Source of the DNA: Micromonospora carbonacea
GTDB lineage: Bacteria; Actinomycetota; Actinomycetes; Mycobacteriales; Micromonosporaceae
Assembly: GCF_014205165.1 (NCBI RefSeq)
Contig: NZ_JACHMZ010000001.1
Location: forward strand, 682,001-746,000
DNA: 64,000 bases
Direction of reading: 5' to 3'
Under the pieces are notes generated by a model. It saw nothing but the letters and a program-made list of their open reading frames with translations, made no database searches and had not been told where the DNA came from. Below are positions 35,071-43,876 of this stretch, piece by piece. Each line of letters opens with the position of its first letter. Position 1 is the stretch's first letter. The translations under genes and the position numbers were made by a program.

Positions 35071-35839
35071 GGCGGCCCACCTCCGTACGGAGCCGGTCGG
35101 TGACGTCGGCGGCGATCGACGCGATCTCCGGGGAGTCGATGCGTCGGGGCCGGGGCACGTCGACCCGGGTGGAGTAGATGATCCGGCCGGGCCGGCTGGA
35201 GAGCAGGATGATCCGGTCGGCGAGCCGCGCCGCCTCCCGGACGTTGTGCGTCACGAAGAGCACGGTGAGCTTGCGCTCGGCCCAGATCCGTTCCAGCTCG
35301 TCGTGCAGGATGTCGCGGGTCATCGCGTCGAGCGCGCCGAACGGCTCGTCCATCAGCAGGACCGGGGTGTCCAGGGCGAGGGTGCGGGCGAGCGCGACCC
35401 GCTGCCGCATGCCGCCGGAGAGCTGGTGCGGGCGCTTGCGCCCGAACTCGGCCAGGTGCACCGTGCGCAGCAGCTCGGCGACCCGTTCCCGGCGCTGCGC
35501 CCGGGGCAGCCGGCGCAGCTTGAGCGGCACGTCGACGTTGCCCTCGACGGTGAGCCACGGGAAGAGGGCGGACTCCTGGAACATCAGGCCGGGGTTGACC
35601 CCGTCGCCCAGCTCGATCCGCCCGCTGCTGACCTTGTCCAGGCCGGCGACCAGGTTGAGCAGGGTGCTCTTGCCGCAGCCGGAGGCGCCCACGAGGCAGA
35701 CGAACTCGCCGGGGGCGACGTCGAGGGAGACCCCGTCCAGGGCGAGGACGGCGTGCTCGCCCTGCCCGTACACCTTGGTGACCCCGTGCAGCGCGACCGA
35801 GCCGGTCGCGCTGCGGGGCGTCGTCGTGGTCGACGTCAT
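35060..35839 (-). CDS. ABC transporter ATP-binding protein, SsuB/TauB type
   Basis: A 259-residue ATPase: Walker A GASGCGKST, Q loop MFQESALFPW, signature LSGGMRQRVALAR, Walker B VLLMDEPFGALD, and H loop VLFVTHNVREAARLADR. It energises import with the permease downstream and the lipoprotein upstream. ATG at 35839 overlaps the binding-protein stop by 4 nt (ATGA), showing one operon. Start within the first 20 residues is secure because the N-terminal fold begins at VALHGVTKVYG. Confidence 0.95.
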   Translation of the reverse strand: MTSTTTTPRSATGSVALHGVTKVYGQGEHAVLALDGVSLDVAPGEFVCLVGASGCGKSTLLNLVAGLDKVSSGRIELGDGVNPGLMFQESALFPWLTVEGNVDVPLKLRRLPRAQRRERVAELLRTVHLAEFGRKRPHQLSGGMRQRVALARTLALDTPVLLMDEPFGALDAMTRDILHDELERIWAERKLTVLFVTHNVREAARLADRIILLSSRPGRIIYSTRVDVPRPRRIDSPEIASIAADVTDRLRTEVGRHGQ

Positions 35840-36900
35840 GGTTGGACGACCTCGGGCTTGCCCTGGTTCTTGAGCACCTCGTTGAGGTACTTCAGGTCGT
35901 AGAGCCCGTCGAGGCTGACCGGCTGGGTCAGCTCGACGGCGACCGCGTGGTCGAGGCCGGCCTTCAGCGAGGAGGCGATGGGGTCGTTGGTGAACTCCAG
36001 CGTCGGCCACGCCTGCTTGATCAGCTTCACGTCGAGCGGCTTGCCGGTGATCTTGCCGATGTGGTCGGAGATGGCCTGCTGCGACTCGTCGGGCCTGGTG
36101 TTGACGAACTCGTTGGCCGCCACCTGGCCCTCGACCAGCTTCTTCACCACGTCGGGGTGGGCCTTGAGGAACTTGGTAGAGACGATCAGGTTGGTGATGA
36201 CGAACTTCTTGTCCGGCCACAGGTCGCGCTCGTCGACGAGCACCTTGCCGCCGGCGTTGACCAGCCGGGAGACGAACGGCTCGGGCACCCAGGCCCCGTC
36301 GATCGCCCCGCTGCTGAACGTCTCCACGGTCTGTGCGTTCTCCTGGGGGACGACCCTGACGTCGCCGCCGCCCTCCTTGGTGGCGGTCAGGCCCTTCTCC
36401 CGCAGCCAGTAGCGCAGCGCCACGTCCTGCGTGTTGCCGAGCTGCGGGGTGGCGATCTTCTTGCCCTTGAGCTGCTCGACGGAGGTGATCTCCGGCTTGA
36501 CCACCAGGGCCACGCCGCCGGACGCCGCACCGGAGATCACCCGGACCGCCTCGCCCTTGGACTTGGAGAACGCGTTCACCGTCGGGTTCGGACCGATGTA
36601 CGTCGCGTCGAGCGCGCCGGAGAAGATGGCCTCGATGGCGGCCGGGCCGGCGTTGAAGGTCTTCGTCTCCAGCTTGACGTCGCCGCCGAGCTTCTCGGCG
36701 AAGATGCCCTTCTCCACCCCGACGACCGCCGGGGCGTGGGTGATGTTGGGGAAGTAGCCCAGCCGGAGCGCGACCGGGCCGGAGCCGCCCGCGGCCGCGC
36801 CGTCGTCCTCGCCGCAGGCGGCGGTGGCACCCAGGGTCGCCGCGCCCACCACGGCGAGGGTGGCCAGGGTGACCGTCCGACGGAGGGGTAGCCGTCTCAT
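35836..36900 (-). CDS. ABC transporter substrate-binding lipoprotein, SsuA/TauA type
   Basis: A 354-residue solute-binding protein. An N-terminal lipoprotein signal (MRRLPLRRTVTLATLAVVGA) ends in the lipobox region ATAAC with Cys29 as the lipidated residue. The mature part begins LRLGYFPNITHAPAVVGVEKGIF and includes GPNPTVNAFSKS and the IDGAWVPEPF loop, typical of the nitrate/sulfonate/taurine group. Substrate probably a sulfonate, from context. The two operators at 36922-36940 and 37018-37034 precede it. It is divergent from the LLM monooxygenase. Confidence 0.92.
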   Translation of the reverse strand: MRRLPLRRTVTLATLAVVGAATLGATAACGEDDGAAAGGSGPVALRLGYFPNITHAPAVVGVEKGIFAEKLGGDVKLETKTFNAGPAAIEAIFSGALDATYIGPNPTVNAFSKSKGEAVRVISGAASGGVALVVKPEITSVEQLKGKKIATPQLGNTQDVALRYWLREKGLTATKEGGGDVRVVPQENAQTVETFSSGAIDGAWVPEPFVSRLVNAGGKVLVDERDLWPDKKFVITNLIVSTKFLKAHPDVVKKLVEGQVAANEFVNTRPDESQQAISDHIGKITGKPLDVKLIKQAWPTLEFTNDPIASSLKAGLDHAVAVELTQPVSLDGLYDLKYLNEVLKNQGKPEVVQP

Positions 36901-36921
36901 CGTCTGTCCAATCCGCAGTAT

Positions 36922-36940
36922 TCCTACTTAGTTGGTAGGA
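36922..36940. promoter_or_regulatory. Rrf2-type operator, copy 1
   Basis: TCCTACTTAGTTGGTAGGA: perfect 6-nt arms around TTAGTTG, 22 nt before the binding-protein start on the minus strand. Shares CCTACnTnnTTGnTAGG with copy 2. Confidence 0.65.
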
Positions 36941-37017
36941 AGACTGGGGGCAGGTCCTGGCCGGCGTCAAGGGCCGTCCACATCGCGGGATTCGCGCTCG
37001 AAATTATTCCCGTTTTT

Positions 37018-37034
37018 CCTACCTTCTTGCTAGG
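37018..37034. promoter_or_regulatory. Rrf2-type operator, copy 2, overlapping a -10
   Basis: CCTACCTTCTTGCTAGG matches copy 1 at 12 of 17 positions. On the plus strand, TTCCCG (37007-37012), an 18-nt spacer and TAGGTT (37031-37036) could form the promoter of the LLM monooxygenase, so repressor binding here would cover the -10. Confidence 0.6.
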
Positions 37035-37140
37035 TTTGGCCGCGCCTGCCGGCGGTTCGGCGGCGCACCCGCGGCGCGGAACCCGCAGCCGCCGCGGTGC
37101 GGAGAGCCCGACCCGCGCGCCGGGCGGAGAGGCGGTCGAC

Positions 37141-38220
37141 GTGACCTTCCACTGGTTCCTCCCCACCTCCGGCGACGGGCACCAGGTCGGCGCCGCCACC
37201 GTCACGGCCGGCGCGGCCCGGCACGAGCGGGCCGCCACCGTCGGCTACCTGGCCGAGGTCGCCCGCGCCGCCGAGGCGGCCGGCTTCGCCGCGCTGCTCA
37301 CCCCGGTCGGCTCCGGCTGCCCCGACCCGTGGATCGTCTGCGCCGCAGTCGCCCAGCACACCGACCGGATCGGCCTGCTGGTCGCGGTGCGGGCCGGATT
37401 CGCGCTGCCCACGCTCGTCGCCGCCCAGGCCGAGGCGTTCCAGGCCGTCTCCGGCGGGCGGCTCGCGCTCAACGTCGTCACCGGCGGCGACCCCGCCGAA
37501 CAACGGGCGTACGGCGACTTCCTCGACCACGACGACCGGTACGCGCGCACCGGCGAGTTCCTCGACGTGCTCCGCCGCACCTGGCGCGGCGTGCCGTTCG
37601 ACTTCGCCGGCGCGCACTACCGGATCGCCGGCGGCGGTCTGCCCGCCCCGCTGGCCGACCCGCCGCCCGTCTACCTCGGCGGGGCGTCCCCGGCCGCCGA
37701 GGCGGTGGCGGCCCGGCACGCCGACGCGTACCTCATGTGGGGTGAGCCGCCGGCCGCGGTCGCCGCCCGGGTGGCCCGGGTGCGGGCCCTGGCCGCCGAG
37801 CGGGGCCGCGCCCTGCGCACGGGCCTGCGGCTGCACGTCATCGCCCGGCCGACGGCCGGCGAGGCGTGGGCGGAGGCCGACCGGCTGCTGGCCGGGATGA
37901 GCCCCGGGCGGATCGCCGCCGCGCAGGCCCGGTTCCGCCGGATGGACTCCGTCGGCCAGGCCCGGATGGCCGCCCTGCACGGCGGGACCGTCGGCGCGCT
38001 CACCGTCGCGCCGAACCTGTGGGCCGGGATCGGCCTGGTCCGCGAGGGCGCCGGCACCGCGCTCGTCGGCAGCTACGCCGAGGTCGCGGCCCGGATCGAC
38101 GAGTACGCCGCGCACGGCGTCGACGAGTTCGTCCTCTCCGGGTGGCCGCACCGCGAGGAGGCCGAGCGGGTCGGCGCGGAGGTGCTGCCCCGGGTCGCCG
38201 CCGTCGCACCCGTGGGCTGA
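37141..38220 (+). CDS. LLM class flavin monooxygenase, SsuD-like
   Basis: A 359-residue FMNH2-dependent monooxygenase of the alkanesulfonate monooxygenase type. Typical segments are VTFHWFLPTSGDGH at the start, LTPVGSGCPDPWIVCAAVAQHT, LVAVRAGFALPTLVAAQAEAFQAVSGGRLALNVVTGG and FLDHDDRYARTGEFLDVL. It would desulfonate organosulfonates brought in by the divergent transporter. The GTG at 37141 has GGAGAGG about 8 nt upstream. The frame extends back to 37027, but family length and the ribosome-binding site favour 37141. Confidence 0.88.
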   Translation: MTFHWFLPTSGDGHQVGAATVTAGAARHERAATVGYLAEVARAAEAAGFAALLTPVGSGCPDPWIVCAAVAQHTDRIGLLVAVRAGFALPTLVAAQAEAFQAVSGGRLALNVVTGGDPAEQRAYGDFLDHDDRYARTGEFLDVLRRTWRGVPFDFAGAHYRIAGGGLPAPLADPPPVYLGGASPAAEAVAARHADAYLMWGEPPAAVAARVARVRALAAERGRALRTGLRLHVIARPTAGEAWAEADRLLAGMSPGRIAAAQARFRRMDSVGQARMAALHGGTVGALTVAPNLWAGIGLVREGAGTALVGSYAEVAARIDEYAAHGVDEFVLSGWPHREEAERVGAEVLPRVAAVAPVG

Positions 38221-38230
38221 GCCGACGCGC

Positions 38231-38236
38231 TAGGGT
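38231..38236 (+). promoter_or_regulatory. -10 element of a leaderless promoter for the M16 operon
   Basis: TAGGGT lies 6 nt before the GTG at 38243. Confidence 0.5.
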
Positions 38237-38242
38237 CGACCC

Positions 38243-39553
38243 GTGGCGGCGCGGAGATCCAGAATTCCAGCGACGAAGTATCCGGTCGAGCGGTTCACCC
38301 TCGGCAACGGCCTGCGGGTGGTGCTCACCCCCGACCGGAGCGCACCGGTGATCGGGGTGGCGGTCGTCTACGACGTCGGCATCCGCTCCGAGCCCGAGGG
38401 ACGCACGGGCTTCGCCCACCTCTTCGAGCACCTGATGTTCCAGGGCTCGGAGAACCTGGAGAAGCTGGCCCACTTCCGGCACGTGCAGGGCGCGGGCGGC
38501 ACGTTCAACGGGTCCACCCACCACGACTACACGGACTACTACGAGACGCTGCCGAGCAACGCCCTGGAGCGGGCGCTGTTCCTGGAGGCCGACCGGATGC
38601 GCGGCCCCCGGCTGACCGAGGAGAACCTGCGCAACCAGGTCGACGTGGTCAAGGAGGAGATCCGGGTCAACGTGCTCAACCGGCCGTACGGCGGGTTCCC
38701 CTGGCTGACCCTCCCGCCGGTCATGTTCGACACGTTCCCCAACGCGCACGACGGCTACGGCTCCTTCGACGACCTGGAGTCCGCCACCGTCGACGACGCG
38801 GCAGACTTCTTCCGCCGCTACTACGCCAGCGGCAACGCCGTCCTCGCCGTCAGCGGCGACGTCGACGTCGCCGAGGCCACCGCGCTGATCGAGCGGCACT
38901 TCGGCGACGTGCCGGCCCGGCCCGCCCCCGACCGCCCCGACTTCGCCGAGCCGGACCTGACCGCCGAGCGGCGCTCGTCGTACACCGACGCCCTGGCCCC
39001 GCTGCCGGCGGTGGCCTCGGCCTGGCGGGTGCCCGACCCGGTCACCGACTTCGCCGGCTACCTGCCCTACGTGGTGCTCGCCGAGGTGCTCACCGACGGC
39101 GACGCGTCCCGGCTGGTCGAGCGGCTGGTCCAGCGGGACCGCGCGGTGACCAGCCTCGGCGGGTACGTGGGCTTCATGGGCGACCCGTTCGACGTGCGCG
39201 ACCCCACCGCCCTGCTGCTCCAGGCGCACCTGCCGCCCGGCGGCGACGTCGACAAGGTGCTGCGCACCGTCGACGAGGAGCTGGACCGGCTGGCCACCGA
39301 CGGCCCGGCCGCCGGCGAGCTGGCCCGCACCCAGGCCCGGATGGCCACCCACCTGCTGCGCGACACCGACGCGGTGCTCGGCCGGGCGCTGCGGATGGCG
39401 GTGCTGGAGCAGCAGCGCGGCGAGCCGGGGCTGCTCAACGACCTGCCCCGGCTGGTCGGTGAGGTCACCGACGAGCAGGTCCGGGCCGCCGCCGCCACCC
39501 TGCGGCCGGAGCGCCGCGCGTCCATCGAGGTCATCGCGGGAGGCGCCCGATGA
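38243..39553 (+). CDS. M16 zinc peptidase, catalytic member
   Basis: A 436-residue pitrilysin/MPP-type peptidase. The inverted zinc motif HxxEH is HLFEH (His59, Glu62, His63), with the second glutamate downstream in the VVKEEIRVN helix. The FNGSTHHDYTDYYETLP loop is conserved. It pairs with the next gene, which lacks the zinc motif, like alpha/beta subunits of processing peptidases. No signal peptide, so it is cytoplasmic. GTG start at 38243, probably leaderless; overlaps the partner by 4 nt. Confidence 0.93.
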   Translation: MAARRSRIPATKYPVERFTLGNGLRVVLTPDRSAPVIGVAVVYDVGIRSEPEGRTGFAHLFEHLMFQGSENLEKLAHFRHVQGAGGTFNGSTHHDYTDYYETLPSNALERALFLEADRMRGPRLTEENLRNQVDVVKEEIRVNVLNRPYGGFPWLTLPPVMFDTFPNAHDGYGSFDDLESATVDDAADFFRRYYASGNAVLAVSGDVDVAEATALIERHFGDVPARPAPDRPDFAEPDLTAERRSSYTDALAPLPAVASAWRVPDPVTDFAGYLPYVVLAEVLTDGDASRLVERLVQRDRAVTSLGGYVGFMGDPFDVRDPTALLLQAHLPPGGDVDKVLRTVDEELDRLATDGPAAGELARTQARMATHLLRDTDAVLGRALRMAVLEQQRGEPGLLNDLPRLVGEVTDEQVRAAAATLRPERRASIEVIAGGAR

Positions 39554-40890
39554 GTGTGGCAGACGTGTCGCCGCGGGCGTTGCCGCCGCTCGGCCCCAAC
39601 CGCAGGCTCAAGGTGCCGAAGCAGGCCGAGCGGAGGCTCGGCAACGGGCTGACCGTCATCGCGGTGCGCCGCCCGGCCGTCCCCCTGGTCGAGCTGCGGC
39701 TGTGGATGCCGACGGGCCGGACCCACCTGGCCCGGGGCGCGATGCTCGCGCAGACCATGCTCTCCGGCACGCAGTCGATGACCAGCGTGCAGATCGCCGC
39801 CGAGCTCCAGGCGGTCGGCGGCGGGCTCTCCGCCGGCATCGACCCCGACCGGCTGATGCTCTCCGGCGCGGGCCTGGTCACCGGGCTGGACCGGATGCTG
39901 GAGATCCTGGCCGACGTGCTGACCGGCGCGACGTACCCGGGTCAGGAGGTCGGCACCGAGCGGGACCGGCTGGTCGACCGTATCCAGGTGGCGCAGAGCC
40001 AGCCGGCCCACCTGGCCCGCACCGCCCTGCTGCGCCGGGTCTACGGCAAGCACCCGTACGCGGTGCAGACCCCCGAGCCGGAGCAGGTGCGCGCGGTCCG
40101 GCCGGCGGCGCTGCGCCGGCTGCACGCCGAGCGGGTCCACCCGGCCGACGCGGTGCTGGTGCTGGTCGGCGACGTGCAGCCCGAGCGGGCCCTGGACGCC
40201 GCCGAGAAGGCCCTCGCCGCCTGGAACGGCGGCGGCCACACCGCCGAGCTGCCGCCCGCCCCGCCGCTGGAGCCGGGCCCGCTGCTGCTGGTCGACCGGC
40301 CCGGCTCGGTGCAGTCGTCGCTGCGGATCGCCCTGCCGGCGGTGCCCCGCACCCACCCCGACCACGCCGCGCTGCAACTGGCCAACCTGGTCTTCGGCGG
40401 CTACTTCTCCTCCCGCTGGGTGGAGAACATCCGGGAGGACAAGGGCTACACGTACGGGCCGCACTCGCTGGTCGAGCACTCGGTGGCCGGGTCGGTGCTG
40501 GTCGCCGGCGCCGAGGTGGCCACCGAGGTGACCGGGCCGGCGCTGCTGGAGACGACGTACGAGCTGGGTCGCCTCGCCACGCTCCCGCCGAAGCCGGACG
40601 AGCTGGAGCAGGCCCGCCAGTACGCCCTCGGCACCCTCCAGCTCGGCATGTCCACCCAGGCCGGGTTGGCGTCGCTGACCAGCGCGTTCGCGGGCAGCGG
40701 GCTGCGCCTGGAGTTCCTCGCCGAGCACGCCGCCCGGCTGGCGAAGGCCACCGTCGACGACGTGGCCGAGGTGGCCCAGCGCTACCTGGCCCCGACCGGG
40801 GCGGTCACGGTGGTGCTCGGCGACGCCGAGCGGATCGCCCCCGCGCTGTCGGCCATCGCCCCGGTCCGCACCGAGCCGGTCCGGCCGTGA
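39550..40890 (+). CDS. M16 peptidase family, non-catalytic partner
   Basis: A 446-residue M16-fold protein. Where HxxEH should be it has ARGAMLAQTMLSGT, so the zinc site is missing. It keeps the C-terminal Arg-Tyr pair region (SSRWVENIREDKGYTYGPHS) that binds the substrate in the partner subunit, so a heterodimer is likely. ATG overlaps the upstream stop (39550-39553). Confidence 0.92.
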   Translation: MSVADVSPRALPPLGPNRRLKVPKQAERRLGNGLTVIAVRRPAVPLVELRLWMPTGRTHLARGAMLAQTMLSGTQSMTSVQIAAELQAVGGGLSAGIDPDRLMLSGAGLVTGLDRMLEILADVLTGATYPGQEVGTERDRLVDRIQVAQSQPAHLARTALLRRVYGKHPYAVQTPEPEQVRAVRPAALRRLHAERVHPADAVLVLVGDVQPERALDAAEKALAAWNGGGHTAELPPAPPLEPGPLLLVDRPGSVQSSLRIALPAVPRTHPDHAALQLANLVFGGYFSSRWVENIREDKGYTYGPHSLVEHSVAGSVLVAGAEVATEVTGPALLETTYELGRLATLPPKPDELEQARQYALGTLQLGMSTQAGLASLTSAFAGSGLRLEFLAEHAARLAKATVDDVAEVAQRYLAPTGAVTVVLGDAERIAPALSAIAPVRTEPVRP

Positions 40891-41867
40891 CCGCCGTGGG
40901 CGGGCCGCACCGGGGCGGGGGCGGGGAGACCGCCCCGCCGCTGGCCCGTTCCACCCTGGACCGGGCCGCGCACCGGCGCACCGACCCGCAGTGGCTGGCC
41001 GAGGCGTGGGAGCGGGCCCGGGTCCTGGTGCTCGACTCCGCCGCCGACGGCCGGGCCCTGGTCCGCGCCGGGGCCTCCCCGCCGGAGCTGGTGCTGCTCG
41101 GCTCGGGCGAGCTGCCCGAGGTGCCCCGCTCCGTGCCGATGTTCCTCGGCGTCGAGCCCGACGGCGTGCCCGTGTTCGCGGTGGACTCGCCGCTGCCGGA
41201 GCTGCCGGGCACCCGGGCGGTGGGCCTGCGGGAGGTCGGGCACCTGCTGCTGGACCGGGACGCCGGCATCTTCACCGCCGCGCTGGCGCTGACCAACTGG
41301 CACGCCCGGCACGGCTTCTCCTCGGTCACCGGCCAGCCGACCCGCGTCGACGAGGCCGGCTGGTCCCGGGTGGACGAGACCGGCGACCGGGTCTGGCCGC
41401 GCACCGACCCGGCGATGATCGCGCTGGTGCACGACGGGGCGGCCGGGCCTGAGGGCGCCTGCCTGCTCGGCAGCAACGCGGCCTGGCCGCGCACCGGGGG
41501 GCACCGCCGCTTCTCCTGTTTCGCCGGCTACGTGGAGCCCGGCGAGTCGGCCGAGGACGCCGTCGTGCGCGAGGTCGGCGAGGAGGTCGGGGTCGCGGTC
41601 GAGAACATCACGTACGCGGGCAGCCAGTCCTGGCCGTTCCCCGGCTCGCTGATGCTCGGCTTCGTCGCCCTGGCCGACCCGGCGCAGCCGGTGCGCGTGG
41701 ACCCGACGGAGATCGCGTACGCCCGCTGGTTCACCCGCCGGGAGATCGGCGCGGCGCTGGCCGGGCGGCCGGTGGCCGTGGACGGCGACGGCGAGCACCT
41801 GCTCCTGCCCCCGCCGTCGTCGATCGCCCTCTTCCTGATCCACCGCTGGCTCGACGGCCACTGCTGA
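40887..41867 (+). CDS. nudC: NAD(+) diphosphatase, Nudix
   Basis: A 326-residue Nudix hydrolase of the NudC type, cleaving NADH/NAD (or NAD-capped RNA) to NMN and AMP. The Nudix box is perfect: GYVEPGES...REVGEEVGV (residues 214-236), followed by the NudC-specific SQSWPFPGSLMLGF. The zinc-ribbon cysteines normally before the Nudix box are absent: the region reads NWHARHGFSSVTGQPT. The GTG at 40887 overlaps the M16 stop by 4 nt. Next-door mycobacterial relatives lie near mrx1, uvrD2 and whiB7, as here. Confidence 0.9.
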   Translation: MTAVGGPHRGGGGETAPPLARSTLDRAAHRRTDPQWLAEAWERARVLVLDSAADGRALVRAGASPPELVLLGSGELPEVPRSVPMFLGVEPDGVPVFAVDSPLPELPGTRAVGLREVGHLLLDRDAGIFTAALALTNWHARHGFSSVTGQPTRVDEAGWSRVDETGDRVWPRTDPAMIALVHDGAAGPEGACLLGSNAAWPRTGGHRRFSCFAGYVEPGESAEDAVVREVGEEVGVAVENITYAGSQSWPFPGSLMLGFVALADPAQPVRVDPTEIAYARWFTRREIGAALAGRPVAVDGDGEHLLLPPPSSIALFLIHRWLDGHC

Positions 41868-41933
41868 CCCCGGCCGGCGCGCCGGGTTCCCGGGCCCGCT
41901 CGCGCCGCTGCGGTGAGTCCCGCCCCGCCGGGT

Positions 41934-42176
41934 TCAGCGGGCGGCGTCGTCGATCGGCAGCACCTTGACGCGCTGCCTGCCGCGCCGGACCGCGCCCACC
42001 GTGGACAGGGCCCGGGCCAGCAGCAGGGCGGCCTCCCGGTCCTCGGCGTGCACCACCTGGCGGCGCGGCTCGGGGGAGACGGTCTCGTCGCGCACCCGGC
42101 CGCCGCCGGCCCAGGCGACCGCGATGTCGACGTCTGCGGCGGCACGGATGTCGGTGCGAACGATCAGGAACCGCAT
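41934..42176 (-). CDS. Hypothetical protein, about 80 residues
   Basis: An 80-residue protein beginning MRFLIVRTDIRAAADVDIAVAW, with a conserved-looking RRQVVHAEDREAALLLARAL helix and a basic tail GRQRVKVLPIDD. Family not recognised. The ATG at 42176 is preceded on the minus strand by GGAG at suitable spacing. A longer frame to 42269 is less likely. It lies alone between nudC (convergent) and the DUF397 pair. Confidence 0.6.
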   Translation of the reverse strand: MRFLIVRTDIRAAADVDIAVAWAGGGRVRDETVSPEPRRQVVHAEDREAALLLARALSTVGAVRRGRQRVKVLPIDDAAR

Positions 42177-42346
42177 GGTGGTCTCCGATGCGACGGTGAC
42201 GGGCGGCACTCGGTGGAAGTTCCACGTCACTCTGTCGACACATGTTACGCCCGACCGGCGTCCCAGCAAGTGGAACGAGGCGTTCGGCGGCCCGGATCCC
42301 CCGATCGGATGACGGCGCGCCGACCCTGGTCGCGGGCCCGGACACG

Positions 42347-42382
42347 GATCGGGGCCGCCGGCACGGGCCGGCGGCCCCGATC
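42347..42382 (-). terminator. Hairpin downstream of the DUF397 gene
   Basis: Perfect 16-bp arms (GATCGGGGCCGCCGGC and its complement) with a 4-nt loop, 13 nt past the DUF397 stop. Confidence 0.6.
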
Positions 42383-42394
42383 GGGCCGGGACGG

Positions 42395-42634
42395 TCAGCT
42401 CAGGTCGAACTGCCCGTTCTTCGTGCCGGCGAGGAAGCCCGCCCAGCCGGCGCGGTCGAAGAGCAGCACCGGGCCGCCCCGGTCCTTGCTGTCCCGCAGC
42501 GCCACGGCCGCCGGGCCGCCGCGCAGCGGGGCCACCTCGACGCAGTTGGAGGTCTGGCTGCGGGTGCTGGTCCGCCAGGGCGCGTCGGCCAGCCGCCGGG
42601 CGAGAACGGAGGACACGTCGGGGATCTCGTTCAT
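42395..42634 (-). CDS. DUF397 domain protein
   Basis: A 79-residue DUF397 protein. The family core is WRTSTRSQTSNCVEVAPLRGG...VALRDSKDRGGPVLLFDRAGWAGFLAG, which matches well. In actinomycetes such proteins are encoded beside XRE/DUF5753 regulators, as here (next gene upstream), and are linked to development or toxin-antitoxin-like control. ATG at 42634. Precise function unknown. Confidence 0.93.
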   Translation of the reverse strand: MNEIPDVSSVLARRLADAPWRTSTRSQTSNCVEVAPLRGGPAAVALRDSKDRGGPVLLFDRAGWAGFLAGTKNGQFDLS

Positions 42635-42717
42635 GGTCTGCTCCTGATTGGACTGTACCGATGGAACGAGTGGCTGCGCGCGGCCGGGCGGGCCGTGTCC
42701 GGCGTCGCCTCGGCGGG

Positions 42718-43698
42718 TCACCGATCCGTCAGGCGGTCGGAGTGCCGGCGGCGTTGGGCCGGCGCCGTTGCCGACCCGTTGGCCGCCGTGGACGGGCCTG
42801 CCGCCTCGGCCAGCCGCCCCGCCGCCTCGAAGAGCCAGGAGGTGGTGTCCGCTGCGGAGAGCGCCGCCGAGCGCAACCACTCGAAAGCCACTTTATAGGC
42901 ATTTAGGGTGTTTGCCTCGGTCGACATGGCGTTGGTGAAGCCACCTTCTATCGCCAACGTCTCCGGATCGAGCGGGTCGGCGAACCGGTAGATCGAGAAC
43001 GCCGTCGGCGGGAGGTACCAGTTGCCGATCGGGGTGTCCCGCAGCAGCACGTGCAGGGTGACGTGCGGCAACACGGCCAGCTCGCAGAGCTGGGCGAGCT
43101 GTTCCCGCAGCACCTCCGGCGGGCCGGCCCGCCGGCCCAGCGCCGACTCCTCCAGCACCGCCGTGTAGCGCGGCGCGTCGTCGGGGTGGCTCAGCAGCGA
43201 CTGCCGGGCCACCCGGGCGGCCACCTCGTCCTCCGGCGACCCGACGTGCTCCGACTCGCCGGCCCAGAACTCGACCTGGCGGGCGGAGACGATCCGCAGC
43301 CGGGCGTACCCGATGGTCTGCAACAGCCCCGGCACCAGGACCGGGTTGTACTCCAGGATTTCGGCGCAGCCCGCCTCCAGCTCGGCGAAGCTCCGCTGCT
43401 GCGGGGTCATCACCGAGTATCTGCGCAGCCAGCCCCGCATGTCCCCGGCCTCGCCGGTGATGCCGAGCAACTCGTCGCGCTGCGCTTCGGTCACGCCGAA
43501 GAGGTCGAGCAGGGCGGCGACGTCGGCGGGGTCGGGACGGCTGCGGCCGTTCTCCAGCCGGGACAGTTTCGACGCGGATGCCCAGCCGACCCGCGCGATG
43601 ACCTGGTCACCGGTCAGGCCGGCGGCTTCGCGCAGCTTACGCAGCTCAAGGCCCAACCTGCGGCGGCGCAGCACTGGGCTCGGTCCGGTAGGAGGCAC
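42718..43698 (-). CDS. XRE-type regulator with DUF5753 domain
   Basis: A 326-residue regulator. Residues about 10-70 are a helix-turn-helix (LRRRRLGLELRKLREAAGLTGDQVIARVGWASASKLSRLENG), followed by the DUF5753 ligand or partner domain (LEYNPVLVPGLLQTIGYAR, TAVLEESALGRRAG). The C-terminal 40 residues are a low-complexity tail ending QRRRHSDRLTDR. GTG start at 43698, with GGAGG... on the minus strand too weak to judge. Same strand as and upstream of the DUF397 gene, 83 nt apart, forming the usual actinomycete pair. Confidence 0.92.
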   Translation of the reverse strand: MPPTGPSPVLRRRRLGLELRKLREAAGLTGDQVIARVGWASASKLSRLENGRSRPDPADVAALLDLFGVTEAQRDELLGITGEAGDMRGWLRRYSVMTPQQRSFAELEAGCAEILEYNPVLVPGLLQTIGYARLRIVSARQVEFWAGESEHVGSPEDEVAARVARQSLLSHPDDAPRYTAVLEESALGRRAGPPEVLREQLAQLCELAVLPHVTLHVLLRDTPIGNWYLPPTAFSIYRFADPLDPETLAIEGGFTNAMSTEANTLNAYKVAFEWLRSAALSAADTTSWLFEAAGRLAEAAGPSTAANGSATAPAQRRRHSDRLTDR

Positions 43699-43876
43699 GG
43701 TGTCCTCATCTCCGTCGACCGCCGCGGGACGCGACGGTAACTGTATGAAATTCGCCCCCCACGGTCAGTATGGACGGCGCGGCCGGCGTCGGGAGCCTCC
43801 GACAGGCGCGTGTCTTCCAGAAACCGTCCCGCCCGACAGCCGAGAACCCCCTCCCCGCCCCGAGAAGAGGAACCCG

